From Botryococcus braunii (lineage: Eukaryota > Chlorophyta > Trebouxiophyceae), in contig KV908403.1 of assembly GCA_002005505.1 (NCBI GenBank), positions 485,009 to 549,008 on the forward strand: DNA of 64,000 nucleotides. Direction: 5' to 3'. Of this stretch, positions 33,250 to 56,310 are shown one piece after another. The translations under genes were made by a program, and so were the position numbers. The notes below the pieces were generated by a model, which ran no database searches, was not told where the DNA came from, and saw nothing but the letters and a program-made list of their open reading frames with translations. Positions within the stretch are counted from its first letter, which is position 1. Each line of letters starts with the position of its first letter.

Positions 33250-33883
33250 TAATCTCTCGCAACATCCAAAACTTTCAGCGTAACTCGCAAGAGACCCCAG
33301 CTTACACAGTTCTCGAAATCGTGGCTTCGTGTTGAGATGTTCAACGGTAGCTAGACAGCAATTCAAAACAATAACAGTTTGGCCTCTTGCATAAGCCGGA
33401 AGTGTAAACGGGTGTAAAACAATGCATGCAAGCGGGCTGTACAATCCTTCCGGCAATCGTTCCGGCAATCTCGTACCTGCGGCGTACAGGTTCCGAGCCG
33501 CCTGCTCTAGGCCGACTTGCGTATCACTAGCCAGTAAGTCCCAATCCACAGTTTTGTTGCTTGTGCATGTGTTCCTTTCCATTCCAAAAAATTGCAGCGC
33601 TGAGATACAGGCATCAATTGCTAGGGCCGATGGTGCAACAGAAAACGGGAAGCAAGAGACAAAGGCCGCCAGCGGCCGAAGGCAAACCTTCGACTTATCA
33701 TGGGACGGTTCGGGCTGACAAGAAGTAAGTTAATCGGGGTGTGGCTGGTCTTAATGGCTGCACTTTCTATTAATGTCTGGCAAGGATTCATGCATTTTTA
33801 TTGCCTTACGAAACTCTGGTTTAAGGCATCGGAATTCCTCGCTTTCTAAAGTTGCTCTGACATTTGAGATGGTTTGCAGAGAG
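33250..33883. promoter_or_regulatory. Shared divergent upstream region of DPH7 and PUM3
   Basis: 634 bp separate the DPH7 start (minus strand) from the PUM3 start (plus strand). It must contain both promoters if both starts are right. I could not identify specific elements. If the longer DPH7 reading frame (to 33582) were coding, the gap would shrink to about 300 bp. Confidence 0.45.
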
Positions 33884-41820
<7,937 letters not shown>

Positions 41821-43189
41821 CATTTTTCTCTAGCCGCCAATTTTGGAACGATCCAACCTTTTCCAGGTGACAGATATCGACAACACCTCTTGATTGGGGA
41901 ACGTTTTTGCATGTGGCTGTGGCCATGTGTACTCTAGGTTTTGACTCCGCTCACTTTTGTCACCAGAGACAGCGCATCCTCGGTTTTTAATGGTTTTGAG
42001 GCTCTACTCTGCTCTCGCTTCCGAGCAGAACCGCCATTTGTTGGCAGGGGATTCGCAGGTTTGGAGTTGCCCAAGTTGAAATGTATGATTAGAGATACTT
42101 GACCACCCGCAAAAAGGGTATTTGCAGAATAGTGTTGACATGGTGGAAAAATGAAACTGGAATTTGAAATCAGTCTGCTTCGCTGCTGGTGTGGGCTTGC
42201 TTTGCCTACACCGGGAGTGAAGCAGACTTCAACCATGTAAGCGTTACACGCGAAGTGGGCGGAAAAATTATTGAAAATATTCCTTTGTTCCCTCCAGTGA
42301 AACCTTTGGGTAACACGTTCGAAGGCACTCACGATGGCGGTTGGAAATCCAGTGGCAATATATTGGTTGCTCCAAAGGACGGCGATCTAAAAATGAAGAC
42401 ACGGGTGGTTTGCCGGGCTATGGGAGACCGAAGGATGTTGCAGATGATACAGAGACACTCAGATACCCGTTTAATGAGTTGATGTCCCCAAAATGTCGAG
42501 GTAGCGCATGCTGCTGGTATGCCCGTCCAACAACAATATGTACATCTGTACCACCTTTGCTGATAACAGCCTGCTATATGATGCCGCAAGCTGGCTTGGC
42601 AACTGCCAATGCCGCCGCAGGAGGAGATCTTGTATGCAAGACCTCTGCACTGCTCACACCTGTACTTTAATGTGACCTTCGTGCATCACATGGCAGTACA
42701 GGGTTGCGGATCGTTTGTGCATGCTTCATGTCCCTGCCCATGGAGCCACTGGCCACTGACCATGGTAGACAAAGCGAGCATACACAAGCAGCAGGCTCAA
42801 ACCAAACAGCGGCCCACGCACGAATGACGCACAGCCCCGCCTTCTGCCCTGAGATATCCTCCAGCTGCATCATTAGGGCTATTTTCCCACGTGCATCACG
42901 GGCTATCCGCTGACCTTCGTGCCGTGTGCAGTTTGCAACCCCTGTCGGGAGGAAAGTGGCGTAATTGCCAGGCGACTCGCATTGGAGATTAATTTAGAAT
43001 ACTTACTTTTAGTCTAACACAGGGTTTTCGCTTCAATACAAATACTACTCTGCAGACGTCTCCACACCAGGGGAGAGAGGGGGATAGATGTGCACATATC
43101 TCTGTTCAAGGACGTGGGACAATACCACACGCAGAGCATGCGTAAGCGGGCAACGAGGATAAGTGGCGAGGTTGATATATGGGCAATCG
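41821..43189. other. No gene recognised (about 1.4 kb)
   Basis: 3' flank of PUM3. The 42189-42482 open frame is the longest but has no homology or splice support. Confidence 0.35.
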
Positions 43190-43860
43190 GCGAACCTGGA
43201 TTCAAGCAGACAGGTCGAGTCAATCTTGCTTCCCAAGCTACAGTCCCGCACGACTGTCTGCTTCAACAACACAACAGCTCGTGGACAGTCACTAGCATCT
43301 TGAATGCCCTGTGAAACTTCCATTCCTGTTCGTTGCAAAGCCGGTCTATGGATAAGCTTACGACGGCTACGTACAAGTACATCCCTATAGTCAATTGAGT
43401 CTCTGTCCCTTAGCTGTTGTGAAGACTCTACTGTACACTAAGGTTGTTTACTCATACCACACCAACCACCAATGTACCGCATGCCTAATCGTCGCACCTG
43501 GATCCAAGCAGACAGGTCGAGTCAATGTCGCTTCCCAAGCTACAGTCTCGCACGACTGTCTGCTTCAACGACACAACAGCTCATGGACGTCACTAGCATC
43601 TTGAATGCCCTGTGAAAGTTCCATTCCAGTTGCTGGAAATTGCGACAAAGGCAACCTTATCTGCATCGTTCAAAACGTGTGATCTATACCTCAATGTACC
43701 TTATGTTCGAAAAGCGACCTATCTCATACGCGTCAATCAGTACATTATGCCGAGAATTGAACCTTTTATTTCCTTCTTAGTGGTCTCAGGTGTCCTAATA
43801 TTGTATATGTGGAGATCAGCTAAAGCACAAGGCACCTTATAAGGATGTTCGTATCTCAAC
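43190..43860 (+). repeat. Dispersed repeat with internal 138-bp direct duplication
   Basis: Two copies of a block of about 138 bp (43196-43334 and 43499-43635, about 90% identical) flank a unique spacer. The block starts CCTGGATTCAAGCAGACAGG. The downstream part matches 1800-1945. The architecture (repeat, spacer, repeat) resembles that of the long copia LTR at 57117-58493, and this may also be an LTR, but no coding region is linked to it. Confidence 0.55.
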
Positions 43861-43958
43861 AGTTGATGGATAGAGAGAAAGGGGGAAGGTTTGGAGGGGG
43901 ACGAGCATGAGCTCCGCGGAGGAAGGTTGGGATGGGGCAGCCGGGATGACGCGTAGCA

Positions 43959-43984
43959 ATATATATATATATATATATATATAT
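43959..43984. repeat. (TA)n run 1, left of element TA-1
   Basis: About 13 AT dinucleotides directly abutting the first inverted-repeat element. Confidence 0.9.
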
Positions 43985-44375
43985 ACCGTACCGTCGCAAA
44001 ATATTGACCCACGACGTTTTTGGGGGGTCAAAATTAAATTTATGAATAAACCGCCGGTTGAGGGGGGTCAATATTTTGCGACATTATTTTCTGGAATTTT
44101 TTCCAGCATACGGACGCCTACGAGGTGTAGGAGAGTTCTCAAGACACTTTGACATCATATAAAAATTCGGTGATGAAGGTTTGGGCCAATTAAGTGTGAT
44201 TCAGTGCTGATGTAGGTTAGGATATGAGGATATTAAGAATATTTTTAACTGTCTTGAGAGGAGGGGTCAATCATTTGCGCCATTATTTTTAGGATTTTTT
44301 CTTATTTTTAATTGATAAATCGGGTTTTTTGGGGGGTCAAAATAGAAATATGGGTCAATCTTTTGCGACGGTACG
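43985..44375. mobile_element. (TA)n-embedded inverted-repeat element TA-1
   Basis: About 391 bp. Left end CCGTACCGTCGCAAAATATT followed by GACCCA; the right end is its near-perfect inverted copy (TGGGTCAATC then TTTTGCGACGGTACG). Two internal sites at about 44066 and 44267 repeat the core (GGGGTCAA, then TATTTTGCG or TCATTTGCG) in the orientation of the right end. Subterminal GGGGGGTCAAAAT occurs near both ends. No coding capacity. TA flanks both sides. Confidence 0.85.

Positions 44376-46730
<2,355 letters not shown>

Positions 46731-46765
<35 letters not shown>
46731..46765. repeat. (TA)n run 5
   Basis: About 15 TA dinucleotides closing the array, ending in ATAATATTTTTTC. Confidence 0.85.
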
Positions 46766-46768
<3 letters not shown>

Positions 46769-46926
46769 TTTTCTTTGGGTGGGGTGTGTGTGGGTCTTAT
46801 CATCACTCTTTCCACGTCAGATGTGCAAGTGCTCTGCCAAAGTCAAGGGGCGTGCTGGCGAATGGCCCCCATCATGATAAGATGCAGGAACCTTTACAAC
46901 TATTTGCTCATCTCACAATCGGCTCA

Positions 46927-47166
46927 GATGGTGCCCTGCCAGCTGCCGCAACAACAAATGGGCGGCTGATCTCACAAGAAGCTGTGAATGAACTATCTTG
47001 TACACTCGTATCATGCAAAGATTCATTGCAGCTTTTAATAAACTTCAGTTCCACTGGGCCCATACCCGATGTCCAGTCCCCATCTCCAGTTCATGGCCCA
47101 TTTCTCCTAAAAGTAGGACTTGGGCCGACCCGTACACGTTATGTCCGTGACTCACTAGGAGGGTAA
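46927..47166 (+). CDS. Possible terminal exon of an unrecognised gene
   Basis: An open frame runs from an AG at about 46885 to a TAA at 47164-47166. It has balanced amino-acid composition (for example LQLFAHLTIGSDGALPAAAT and VNELSCTLVSCKDSLQLLIN), unlike the repeat-derived frames nearby. No start codon context, homology or upstream exon found. If real, its upstream exons may lie on the other side of the (TA)n array. Confidence 0.25.
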   Translation, partial: DGALPAAATTNGRLISQEAVNELSCTLVSCKDSLQLLINFSSTGPIPDVQSPSPVHGPFLLKVGLGPTRTRYVRDSLGG

Positions 47167-47354
47167 CGGATGTGGACTGTAAAGAAGTAGAAGAAGAGTT
47201 ATGACAAGCCAGCCAAGACGGCATGATGACTTGAGAAACAAAACACACGAAAACATATTTGCCCAAAGACACGAGAGCAAATCGTAGAAACCCTTCTATT
47301 TTCATATGGTCCCTATAGCGTCGCACAGACAAACTTTTATCAATTCAATAAACC

Positions 47355-47600
47355 CTGTGCGTACGGCAATCACAGCTTAGCACAAACAGAACATTCCCTA
47401 ATGAGCAGTCGTGACGGCAGTCACGACGTCAAAGAATACTGGAGTCCAACTCGCATGAACGTGTTACATGTTTGTATTGTGACCTAATCAGCTACAGTTG
47501 CGTTACCTGTGCGTACAGCAATCTCAGCACAAACAGTACATTCCCTCATTAGCAGTCATGACGTCAAAGAATACTGGAGTCCAACTCGCATGAACTATCC
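47355..47600 (+). repeat. Direct duplication of about 95-105 bp
   Basis: CCTGTGCGTACGGCAATCAC...CTCGCATGAAC (47355-47460) recurs at 47505-47596 with small deletions; both contain GACGTCAAAGAATACTGGAG. It is flanked by sequence reminiscent of LTR ends but no retrotransposon coding was found. Confidence 0.6.
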
Positions 47601-48904
47601 AATATGTAAGGAACAAATTCTTCAACAATTGCTCCAGGAGGGGTTTTACCCACTGTGTATTTCCCATCTTGTTCTTCTATGCCTTGTACGCTTGTCCCAG
47701 GATCGTCTGTCAAGTCAATTCATATCTTGGAAACTCTATAGCCCAATTGTTCGTTCCAGTCAAGTCCCCGAACCTCGAGTCGAACCGTAATGCTAGGACC
47801 GTCGAACGATAACTCCAGAACCGTCGAATCCAAGTTATCACAACCGTAACCAATCCGGACTAAGTGTATTGAAGACAGTAGAGTGTTCTTAATCACTGCA
47901 CCTTGTTATCAATGTGAATCAGCTACTGTCCCATGTGCTAACCTCCCTTATTAACATCATGAGGCTACATACATATAAGTATAGATTATCTTGTCATTAT
48001 ACTTAATCTAAACATATGCATATCATTGAGGTAATGTCTTGTAGGCCTGTAAACCATTATTCATGTACCTTATTTGTGCCCACCAAACATGTCATACCCA
48101 CTCAGGGAAATCAGTAAATTTATTTGAGTGTACATGATGGATCCCAATTTACAATACCTTAAAGAGACACAAGGAGGTAAAACAAAAGAAAGAAGGGGCT
48201 GAAAGAGCCCCAGTATACTACGTAGCCATCCCGAGAGGAATAAGTGGGAGAAACGGGCCAAAGCTGGAAACCCTGGAAAGGCCAGGGTTTGGTAATACTT
48301 TAAGCTGAAGTTCACAACAGACCCCCTCATAATCACCCAGAAGTTGAATGTTAAGGTTGAGTATAGCGGTACTGCTACCGGAGTCCCACCTGGCTCGACC
48401 CTGGGAAGAAATGACGAAGGTGATGTTTATAATTTTCCACCCCAGCCTCATACACATCATGAACCATCAGGCCCAGCAGCTGTATCCCAGTGGGACCGTG
48501 AATTGCGTTACCATTCTACCGTCACCGTCCATGCGGGGCCATGTGCGTCACATGCTCCGTGTGTTTGCGATGGCATCGGACGGCCGATTCGGACCGGCGG
48601 TCCGGTTGTCGGCAGGCCCGGGCCGAGTCACTGACACTCCTAGTCAGCCGGCCCGAGTGTATGCCGTACACTGTACGGTCACCGCTGGCGGACTCCCCAG
48701 TAGGGACACCGCCTTGATTTAAATTTTCACTTCTTTCATGTAATGTTGCCGAACAGGTTTGTGAACGACAGCACCGGGAGTGTTGGGCAAATCAAGCCTT
48801 AGCATGCATGCCAACAAGTGCAGAAGAGACGTATCTTCTGCCTGATTTTTGACCAGTAGGAGTTTGTAATCTCCCACAACTGTATTGCCATACCAACAGA
48901 AAGG
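47601..48904. other. No gene recognised; upstream of the 48905 gene
   Basis: Only short open frames. The final few hundred bases presumably hold the promoter of the secreted-protein gene. Confidence 0.35.
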
Positions 48905-50490
48905 ATGCCACAGGGAGATTTAAGCTCTGGCGTCCTCATTCTGCTACTTCTTGGGGTACTACCTGCTTCTCAAGCGGGAAATTGTTTATTTCCAGGACTT
49001 CAGGTGGGCAATGGGACAGTTGACACCCTTTGGGGACCTGCCACAGATCCCGCGACAATCGGCAAGTGGTTCGAGGCTAATTTCTTCCACGCACAACTGG
49101 ATGAAACATTTCCAACAAATCCACTGCTGAGGATAAGTCCAAGATTCGAGTTTTACCAAGCAAAATTATGCGCCCCCGAGGATGTTCACAAGTGTATGCA
49201 TTACGGTGAGAACCTTGCTGCACGGGCTTTTCGCATTGTTTAAGAATTGCCTCCGTTTATTTCGGGGTTGAGGTCTCCGCCGTACTATATTCCGCCTCAT
49301 CGTGGCCTTTGGGCTAGAAAGGTGTACTATTTTATCATCAACATCATTTTTTGGGCCTATCATGTATGTCATTACCAAAGTCCTATTCCCTGCCATGTGC
49401 TATTCAGCTTCTCATCCATTACTTCTTTCCTTAGAGTGGATACGTTGTCTGTCTGTGTGTGGGGCAGGGCAACTGAGGCCCAGGTTATTGGGCCCCTTTG
49501 TGTGGTCAATCCTTACACCTCAGGGCACGAGCTGAAATCATTAAAATTGCATCAAGTGTTCCTGCATTGCCACACTTTTCGTTGATGGACCTTCGATTTG
49601 GCTCTTGACAAGCTCTGTGTCCTCAGTCACAATCGTTCTTATTCATTTGTTTATTGGCTCAGTGGGACCTGACGCGGGAAAGGGGCAGCTTTAATCAAAG
49701 AACAACTGGAGAGGCAAATACTTTGCTATAGTCAAAGATTTTACACAGTCCATTTGATATGCAAGGAATCGTTAAAGATTGCCTACAAGGAGGAAAATTA
49801 TCGGGGTCTGAGTCACTGTCACTGATGAACAGGAAACTCAAGCAATGGGCTCCCCAAAGACATACAAGGAGTTTGGTGGTTGCGTGGGTAGGTCTCTCGT
49901 CAAAAACCCCTGGATTCTCTGAATAGAGGAGATCGACTTGATGGCCTGTGATCTAATTCTCAGTCACCCCTAAAACAGTAAGCCGGGTGGGGTGCGAACT
50001 ATAAATGGAAAGTTCCTTTTCAAAATGTTGCTGAATTTAGTGTTTTGTGAAGACATGGGCAAGGCTGTCTTTTTCTCCTCTCGTACAAAATCTACGGTGC
50101 CAATGGCAGTGGCATGTGGGTAGAAAATCCAACTATGGGCTTTGTGCTTTGGTTTTATCACTCGATGTTCAAGGTGGGCAATTCACGCTCGACCATGTAG
50201 CCAAGATCTGGTAATACAGCATGGGAAAGCTTGAATTGCGCCGCGAATCTATACTGTTGGTGTGGGTGATAGGATTGATTTTCCGGGGGAAGTCCTGCAT
50301 TCAACTGCGGGAGATTGGGACCCTGTTCAAAGGAAGCTCCACATCACAAATTATGCAGAGCGCATCTGGGGATTTGAGAGCACCAGCTCTGTTATTGAGG
50401 ACTGCTGGTTTGCGTTTAGTGGTGCTTCCCACATGAACTTCTTTACCACCTTTGAGGCGACACTCGATATATACATGAATGAGGTAAGAC

Positions 50491-50529
<39 letters not shown>

Positions 50530-52622
50530 ACATGTCATCACCTTTTTTTATGGATGAAGTGCTTGCCCAACACCTAATGTCTCCATCATTCACATGTCGT
50601 CAGTGTCTCTGTGGGAGGTATGGCCGACATGGACTCAGAAGGCCATTGTTCTGTCGCGACACTTTATACAGGGCGAGAGTTATGTATCGCGGAAGTAGGA
50701 GTGGGATTGCAACCTGCATACAAAATGTATTGATTTGAGTAAGGATTCGAAGGTGTGGCATGCAGGATTACACTGCCACTCAACTTGTACCTGGATTCAC
50801 CTGGCCATTCACGTTAGGCCAGAATTTCCAGACCCCTGTCTGGGTCTTCAACTGGACCTCCCAACTTCTACCAGACAATCGATGGCTCCGCCGAACTTCA
50901 ACCTTTGGCATTCCCACTCCCTCAGGAAATTACATATGGCACCAAATTGTAACTGGTGATGGAAAGCCTGGCCGCTGGTACAATGAGTGGGTACAATCAC
51001 GGGCTGGGAAACCTTTTGCATACCTTGTTAAAGTGTATCCCTAGTCATGAAACTACTCATAAAGAAGCATGTGAGATTACCATGAGCAGCAGAATTGAAG
51101 TTAAAGTCCCAAGGTCAAGGCTCTTATGGGGTTCTGATCTTTGCTGTAACAATTGTGCAGCCTGCCGAAGTACTGAAGCCCCGTTTTGGAATTCATGCAC
51201 AAGAGTGGGTGCGCTCTGCAGGCCCGCATCACTGATAGACCTTGGATGTACCATGAAGAATGTGTCCTTTGCCAATTGCCATATGCATAATCAAAACGCA
51301 CATTCTTCGAGGAATCTGCATGGTGCCAAATTATGTGGAACCTGGACAACAGAATTTCAAGGGCTCATTGCAGGGACATGTTTGAGTGTTTCAAACATGC
51401 GCGAGAGTAGAGCTAAACTGGTTGACAGAGGCCTGTGTATCTGGTTCCAACCTGAGTGTATGTCTTTATTCTGGCATTTTGTCAAAGGTAGTACTTCCAC
51501 CATCCAGAAGATGCTTTGTTGTTGGGGCAAGGTGCTGATGTTCATTTTTAGAATGTCAGCAAAGGTTAGTAACTCAGGAAGCTTCTTTCACTGTCTGTGG
51601 AGGGCATGTGGTTTGCGCGGAACTTCAATTTATGTGTGCTCCAATTTTAAAGGTAGCAAGCATTTCTCATCAGTGTAAAACTAGATGCATTGTTTTTTTT
51701 GGCAAATCTAGCAATCGTTTTTAGGGGTCGTTTGTTTTTTCTTTCTTTTAGCCTTTATTTGAAGTGCTCCATCGCTATGTCCTTGACCTCCGGGTATTTG
51801 AGGACAGGTCTGGAAGGCTAGTATCATGGTATGTAAAACTTTGGTAGCCTCCCGGATAGTAGTGATGTTTCAGTTTCATTAGCTCTTTTTATTTAATGTG
51901 ATGAGGGTTCCTCTTTCACATGTAACCTTCTTGGCACCTCAGAAATCCACTAGTTCCCAACTTGTTCTGTCTGCATGATGTTTCCTCAGAGTCCAAAAAG
52001 CAAACAACAAAGGTGGCATCGTGAGGCTTCATCAATCTTTAGGAATCGGGGCCTTAGAAAGATAGGCCTTTGCACCTTGGTACCACTGGGGAAGGGAACT
52101 GGCATTGCCAGCTGGGGATCATTTGCCCTTTGTTGCTTCTGGTGAGGAAGGAATTCTATGAGTCATAGCTTCTGCTGCTCGTTGGCCGCTTCTTTGGCAA
52201 GCACACTTGTGCTTTGAGGGATGTCAAAAGTGGCTTACCCTAGGGTAAGGCCTTGTGGTGAGGAGTGCCCAATTGAAGCTTTGGATTGCAAGTCGCAAAG
52301 TTTTTATGTGTCTAAGTGCTAGGGCTGCATCAGGACAGTGGAAACTGATTATTATTATTCAGCAGTTTCTTTTGAAAGTGGGTGGTGTACAACATGGGGG
52401 TGCCACTGCACTCCTTGCGAGCCATTATCTGGACTATCAGCTTCAAAACAGAATATGCTGTTTGATGAGTGTGTTATGCAGCATTGGCATGGCTGTGCAG
52501 AGGTTGAGGATGGACCAATTGCTTGGAGTATCCGTTACTCCATCACCCTGGAGGTCATCAAACACGTCTTGATTTTTGCTCACCATGGCAGTGATCTTTC
52601 CATCGTAGGGATAGTGGTGTAA
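48905..52622 (+). CDS. Unrecognised secreted or ER-lumen protein
   Basis: Family not recognised. Exons that join in phase: 48905-49205, 49766-49887, an exon ending 50483 (start near 50240, unresolved), 50766-51032, 51752-51828 and terminal 52334-52622 (TAA). The N-terminus is a clear signal peptide: a hydrophobic core VLILLLLGVLPASQA with a cleavage-like A-x-A, then GNCLFPG. Exon 1 contains NGT and Cys residues. Exon 3 has NYAERIWGFESTSSVIEDCW; exon 4 is rich in aromatic residues with NWTS (VFNWTSQLLPDNRWLRR); exon 5 reads EVLHRYVLDLRVFEDRSGRL. The last exon has a Cys cluster (GWCTTWGCHCTPC) and ends with a hydrophobic stretch. N-glycosylation sequons and paired cysteines fit an extracytosolic protein. 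A poly-T of about 33 bases sits just inside the intron after 50483. Confidence 0.55.
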
Positions 52623-52774
52623 ATATCTGAGGACTGCAGATGGCCCTCGCTAAGCTGGTCTCACCGCAGAAATGATGCTGGATAGGACAGCAGATCATGT
52701 CACATTATTCATGTGTCGCCCTGGACACAGGTCATGCCCGTTTAATGCTCTTGTGAATTTGCAGGGATGCTTGC

Positions 52775-52840
52775 AAATACGATTCCACGTACCCACATAC
52801 CGGACTTATGGGGTGCGGTTAGGATAGGCTTCACTCTTTA
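52775..52840 (-). repeat. Dispersed short repeat, copy 5
   Basis: Minus-strand copy of the GA-tailed element body: AAAGAGTGAAGCCTATCCTA at its start (52840 downwards), then AACCGCACCCCATAAGTCC and ACGTGGAATCG. It lacks an adjacent GA tract. Confidence 0.65.
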
Positions 52841-55411
52841 TATTGAAGACGATGAAATATTACAGTACCTTCTAGTGCTGATGCCTTGAAATCTTACAAG
52901 GCTGATAGGCACGGTCTTCAACATGTCTTGCTATTCAATTTGGAACCTGTGGATGCATGACCAGTGTCCATATCTGGTTGTAACACATTCTCTCAAATAA
53001 ACAGCTGCTTGTCACCCATCCACACTGCAATAATTTTGGACATGCGTGGTGTTAACTTGAAATGCATCGTACTCCACCGGATGGAGGGACGGTACCTATA
53101 TTGGCTAATGCTATCGCATGCCGTGAGAGCTTGATGCCTTCGCGTGTTGGAGAAACCCCCCCTCCCTGCCGGGGGGGGGGGGGGTGGGTGGCGGGCGCAT
53201 TGGCTTCGGTTTTGGGGGGATGCCCTCAGTTTGCCCCCCCCCCCCCCAAAAAAACCCCCACAGACTCAGGAAGGACACTTAAGACATATGTTAAACTAAG
53301 AAGGGCACCATGTTTCGGCCCCATAAAACCCCTGTCTGGCTCATCGCGTAAGTGAACTGGATAGGGGCTTTTACGGTGCCGAAACCATGTCCATTTGCCT
53401 TTCTTAGCAAAACATATTTCGAAAGTCTACTTCCTTGTACAATCTACGGCTACACTAGCTGACTAGGAATCAATCCAAACTCCCAGCCTGCAGCACATCC
53501 AATACAATGCTTCTGTGGTGGCCGCATATCCGATAACATGACCTTGTAACGTTGAAGCCCTGCAACCTTGCAGTTTGCTTCGAGCTCTACAAACAGTCAA
53601 TTTCATATGCTATACATACACTCTCTGCATTTTATATAATGAGTAATTAATTACAATATTGACACAGATTAATAATTTTTTACAGATGAATTATTTGTAG
53701 TTTAGTGATTAATTAATACTTAATTAGTTAACTTCACTTGCTTTACTCCCTATCCATCCAAGTGAGCGAAGGCACTCGAGCCTGATACATTACGTGAAAA
53801 CTCGAGGGCACCTGCGAGGTCTGCAGCCTGAACAAAAGTCACGGGACCATTGACAGAACCGTGTACTCTGGATCCCCACGATTTGTAGCGAGGGAGGAAT
53901 ACTTCAGTGGAGACACCAACGGACTCTTTACTTTAGAAAAGAGACTTTACCAGCCCTGGCCCCTCAAAGCTCGCCGCACACCTGAATGTATTTGCATGCA
54001 AAACCTAAATTTAAACGTTGTACCCTCTATGTGCGAAGTTTTATCGTGGCATGCCTGGCCAAAGCTACTATCCATTTTGAGCCACTGCTCGTGATCCGAC
54101 AGATATATCCCACCCATAGTTCTTACCATACTGTGGCGCTCGTGTGTGTCGCCGTATGTCCATTGTTGGTTTCACCTCACTGACCCCCCCCCCCTTTTTA
54201 TAATGTGGGGATCATGCTGGTGCTGCAACCTGTCACTTTTCCAGCACCGATGGCAGCTGTATCACCTGATCTTAATATCACGAACTTACAGCCACACCAC
54301 TTGCGCAAACAGGACATGGCCGTCACGCTTATGGTGAGCTAATGACTCACACAACAACCCCACACAACGGTCTCACAATCATTTGGCCGCAGACAGGGAT
54401 TTGAGCCCCATCCCAAAGCGCACATCCATCCAAACAAACCAGCCACGGGCCTCCCAACATCAACCCGTCCCTTCCCAAGCGCAAATCTAACCCTCTCAAG
54501 CTTAAGAGCACGGATCAGTCGTCATTGGTATTCTGAAAGAGGAAGTGGATTACATTTATGACTAGCCACCCAGGGTGCAGGGGCCGTCTCAAGGTGGGAA
54601 AATGTCATTTGGGATCAACCACCACATCTGCCACCACTCTAATCATCTTTAAAAATCACTGCAATATATCGATATCGGAAAATGACTGCGACCATATAAC
54701 TATCCCGTGACAGAAAGATTTCGGAACGTATGTTTGGACTGTGATAAGGGATTGCATGATGACCATCCACGAGTTTTTCCCCACGTTGTACACGTGCATT
54801 AATTATGAGCACTGGATGCGCGTGTAAAAATTTCACGCTTAGTCGTTTATTTGAAAACAACCCAAGGCACGCCAGCCCAAAGCGTGCCAGCAAACACCCG
54901 ATTCTGACAAATTGGCACGTTTCAGGCTCGTGCAGTCGATCGCACGTTTGTCCCTGAACAATTGCTTCAGTTCCCGAGGAGTGTTCAATTGACATAGACA
55001 GGGGCTACTTCCCTGTGGGGTTTTGGCAGTCAACACGTGCATGGGTTACCTTCAAAAGGGTGAGTTCGCTGGCCCGTGACTTCTTCTACCCGTCAAGGGG
55101 TCTTCTTATTGGAATCAATGTGTACGGACGGAGTTACAGGCCCTTGAATTGAGCAGAGCCTCGGTTTCCGGAATCGTTTTGTCAGGGGGTGCTAGTATGC
55201 ACAGGCTGTTTAAGGTACATGGAGATACAGCCACCCATGCTTCCAGCCCACAGACTCTTCGTAGCCCAAACAAACTATCCTCGGGATTACACAGCTGAGC
55301 ATACACTCCATGCCTGCATACCAGAAGCTGCAGCAATCCGTAAACCACATATCCCACTTTATGACCAGAAAGATCCCAAGCTCGCAAATATGTATTACCA
55401 ATTACAACTAA
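52841..55411. other. No gene recognised (about 2.6 kb)
   Basis: Includes G- and C-homopolymer tracts at 53169-53185 and 53236-53250 and an AT-rich stretch at 53620-53740. No coding support found. Confidence 0.4.
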
Positions 55412-56310
55412 ATGTTAAAGGTTGTATGCAGAGAGAACACTAGTGAACACTAGGACAGTACAAGTACTTGTACTGTCCACAACAGATGTGTTAAGTATTC
55501 GTGACGGATGTTCAGTAAGCCGTGAGCCTCAACACACCCTGGCGCGACGACAGGTCCGAATCAGTCAACTGGTGAGGAGCGCCAATCACTGCTGCTACCA
55601 AACACGTGCTACTGTTCCAACAGCAAATGCAATAATACAAGCAGGATATAAGTGCAATTTGCTTCACTTCAAACGGGACGCTCGGACGTGGCTCGTAGAG
55701 GCCAACCAAAGAATCTTACATGGAACATCATTACTGCTTGCCTACTGGCACAGTCTCATATACGGATGTATTGCATCTCACATCAACTGAATTCCAACAT
55801 CGTCTCAGATAAGTTCTGTGCTGGACATGCGTCCGGCACGCTCGTTCCCTTGATGACAATCAGCACAACCTGGCGAGAGTCGACAAAATATCTAACCACA
55901 TAGGAATGATCTAATTGCATAGCAACTACATTCAATACCTGTAATGTCCACAACAGAGGTGTTGAGTATTCGTGACGGAGGTTCAGTAAGCCCTGAGCCT
56001 CAACACACCTATTGTCCCCAACACTGTGCTTCAGCCACACGCAACTTGCATTACTGCACTCACAGCATTTGCCAAGAGCCTGGTGCTTCTGCTAAGCATA
56101 GATGTTTGAGCATACCCTGGCGCGACGACAGGTTCGAATCAGTCAACAAGTGAGGAGCGTCAATCACTGCTGCTACCAACACGTGCTACTGTTCCAACAG
56201 CAACTGCAATAATACATTCAGGGATACAGGTGCAATTTACTTCATTTCGAACAGGACGCTCGGACGTGGCTTGTAGAGGCAAACCAAAGAATGCCGAGGC
56301 TGTCGCCTCC
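55412..56310 (-). mobile_element. Decayed copia-type LTR with internal duplication
   Basis: Homologous to the LTR at 57117-58493 in the same (minus) orientation: outer end TGTTAAAGG...GCAGAGAGAACA, then the same order of blocks: R1 (about 55482-55540), R2 (about 55541-55712), spacer, R1 again (about 55945-56013), a second spacer, R2 again (about 56117-56290), and CTGTCGCCTCCA. It is clearly diverged (many substitutions) but keeps the duplicated architecture, so the duplication predates the split of the two LTR lineages. Confidence 0.75.

Noticed and set aside
33250..33582. 111-residue N-terminal extension of DPH7
   Set aside because: In frame and open, but it lacks homology to DPH7; the internal ATG at 33249 sits where the family starts and gives a family-typical length. 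Not excluded; 5' cDNA ends would decide.
42189..42482. 97-aa open frame on the plus strand downstream of PUM3
   Set aside because: Composition is plausible but there are no splice partners, homology or stop/start context to support a gene.
56131..56140. GGTTCGAATC resembling a tRNA or SINE B box
   Set aside because: No matching A box at the right distance and no cloverleaf; it lies in block R2 of a decayed LTR, and the related copies read GGTCCGAATC or GGTTCGACAG.
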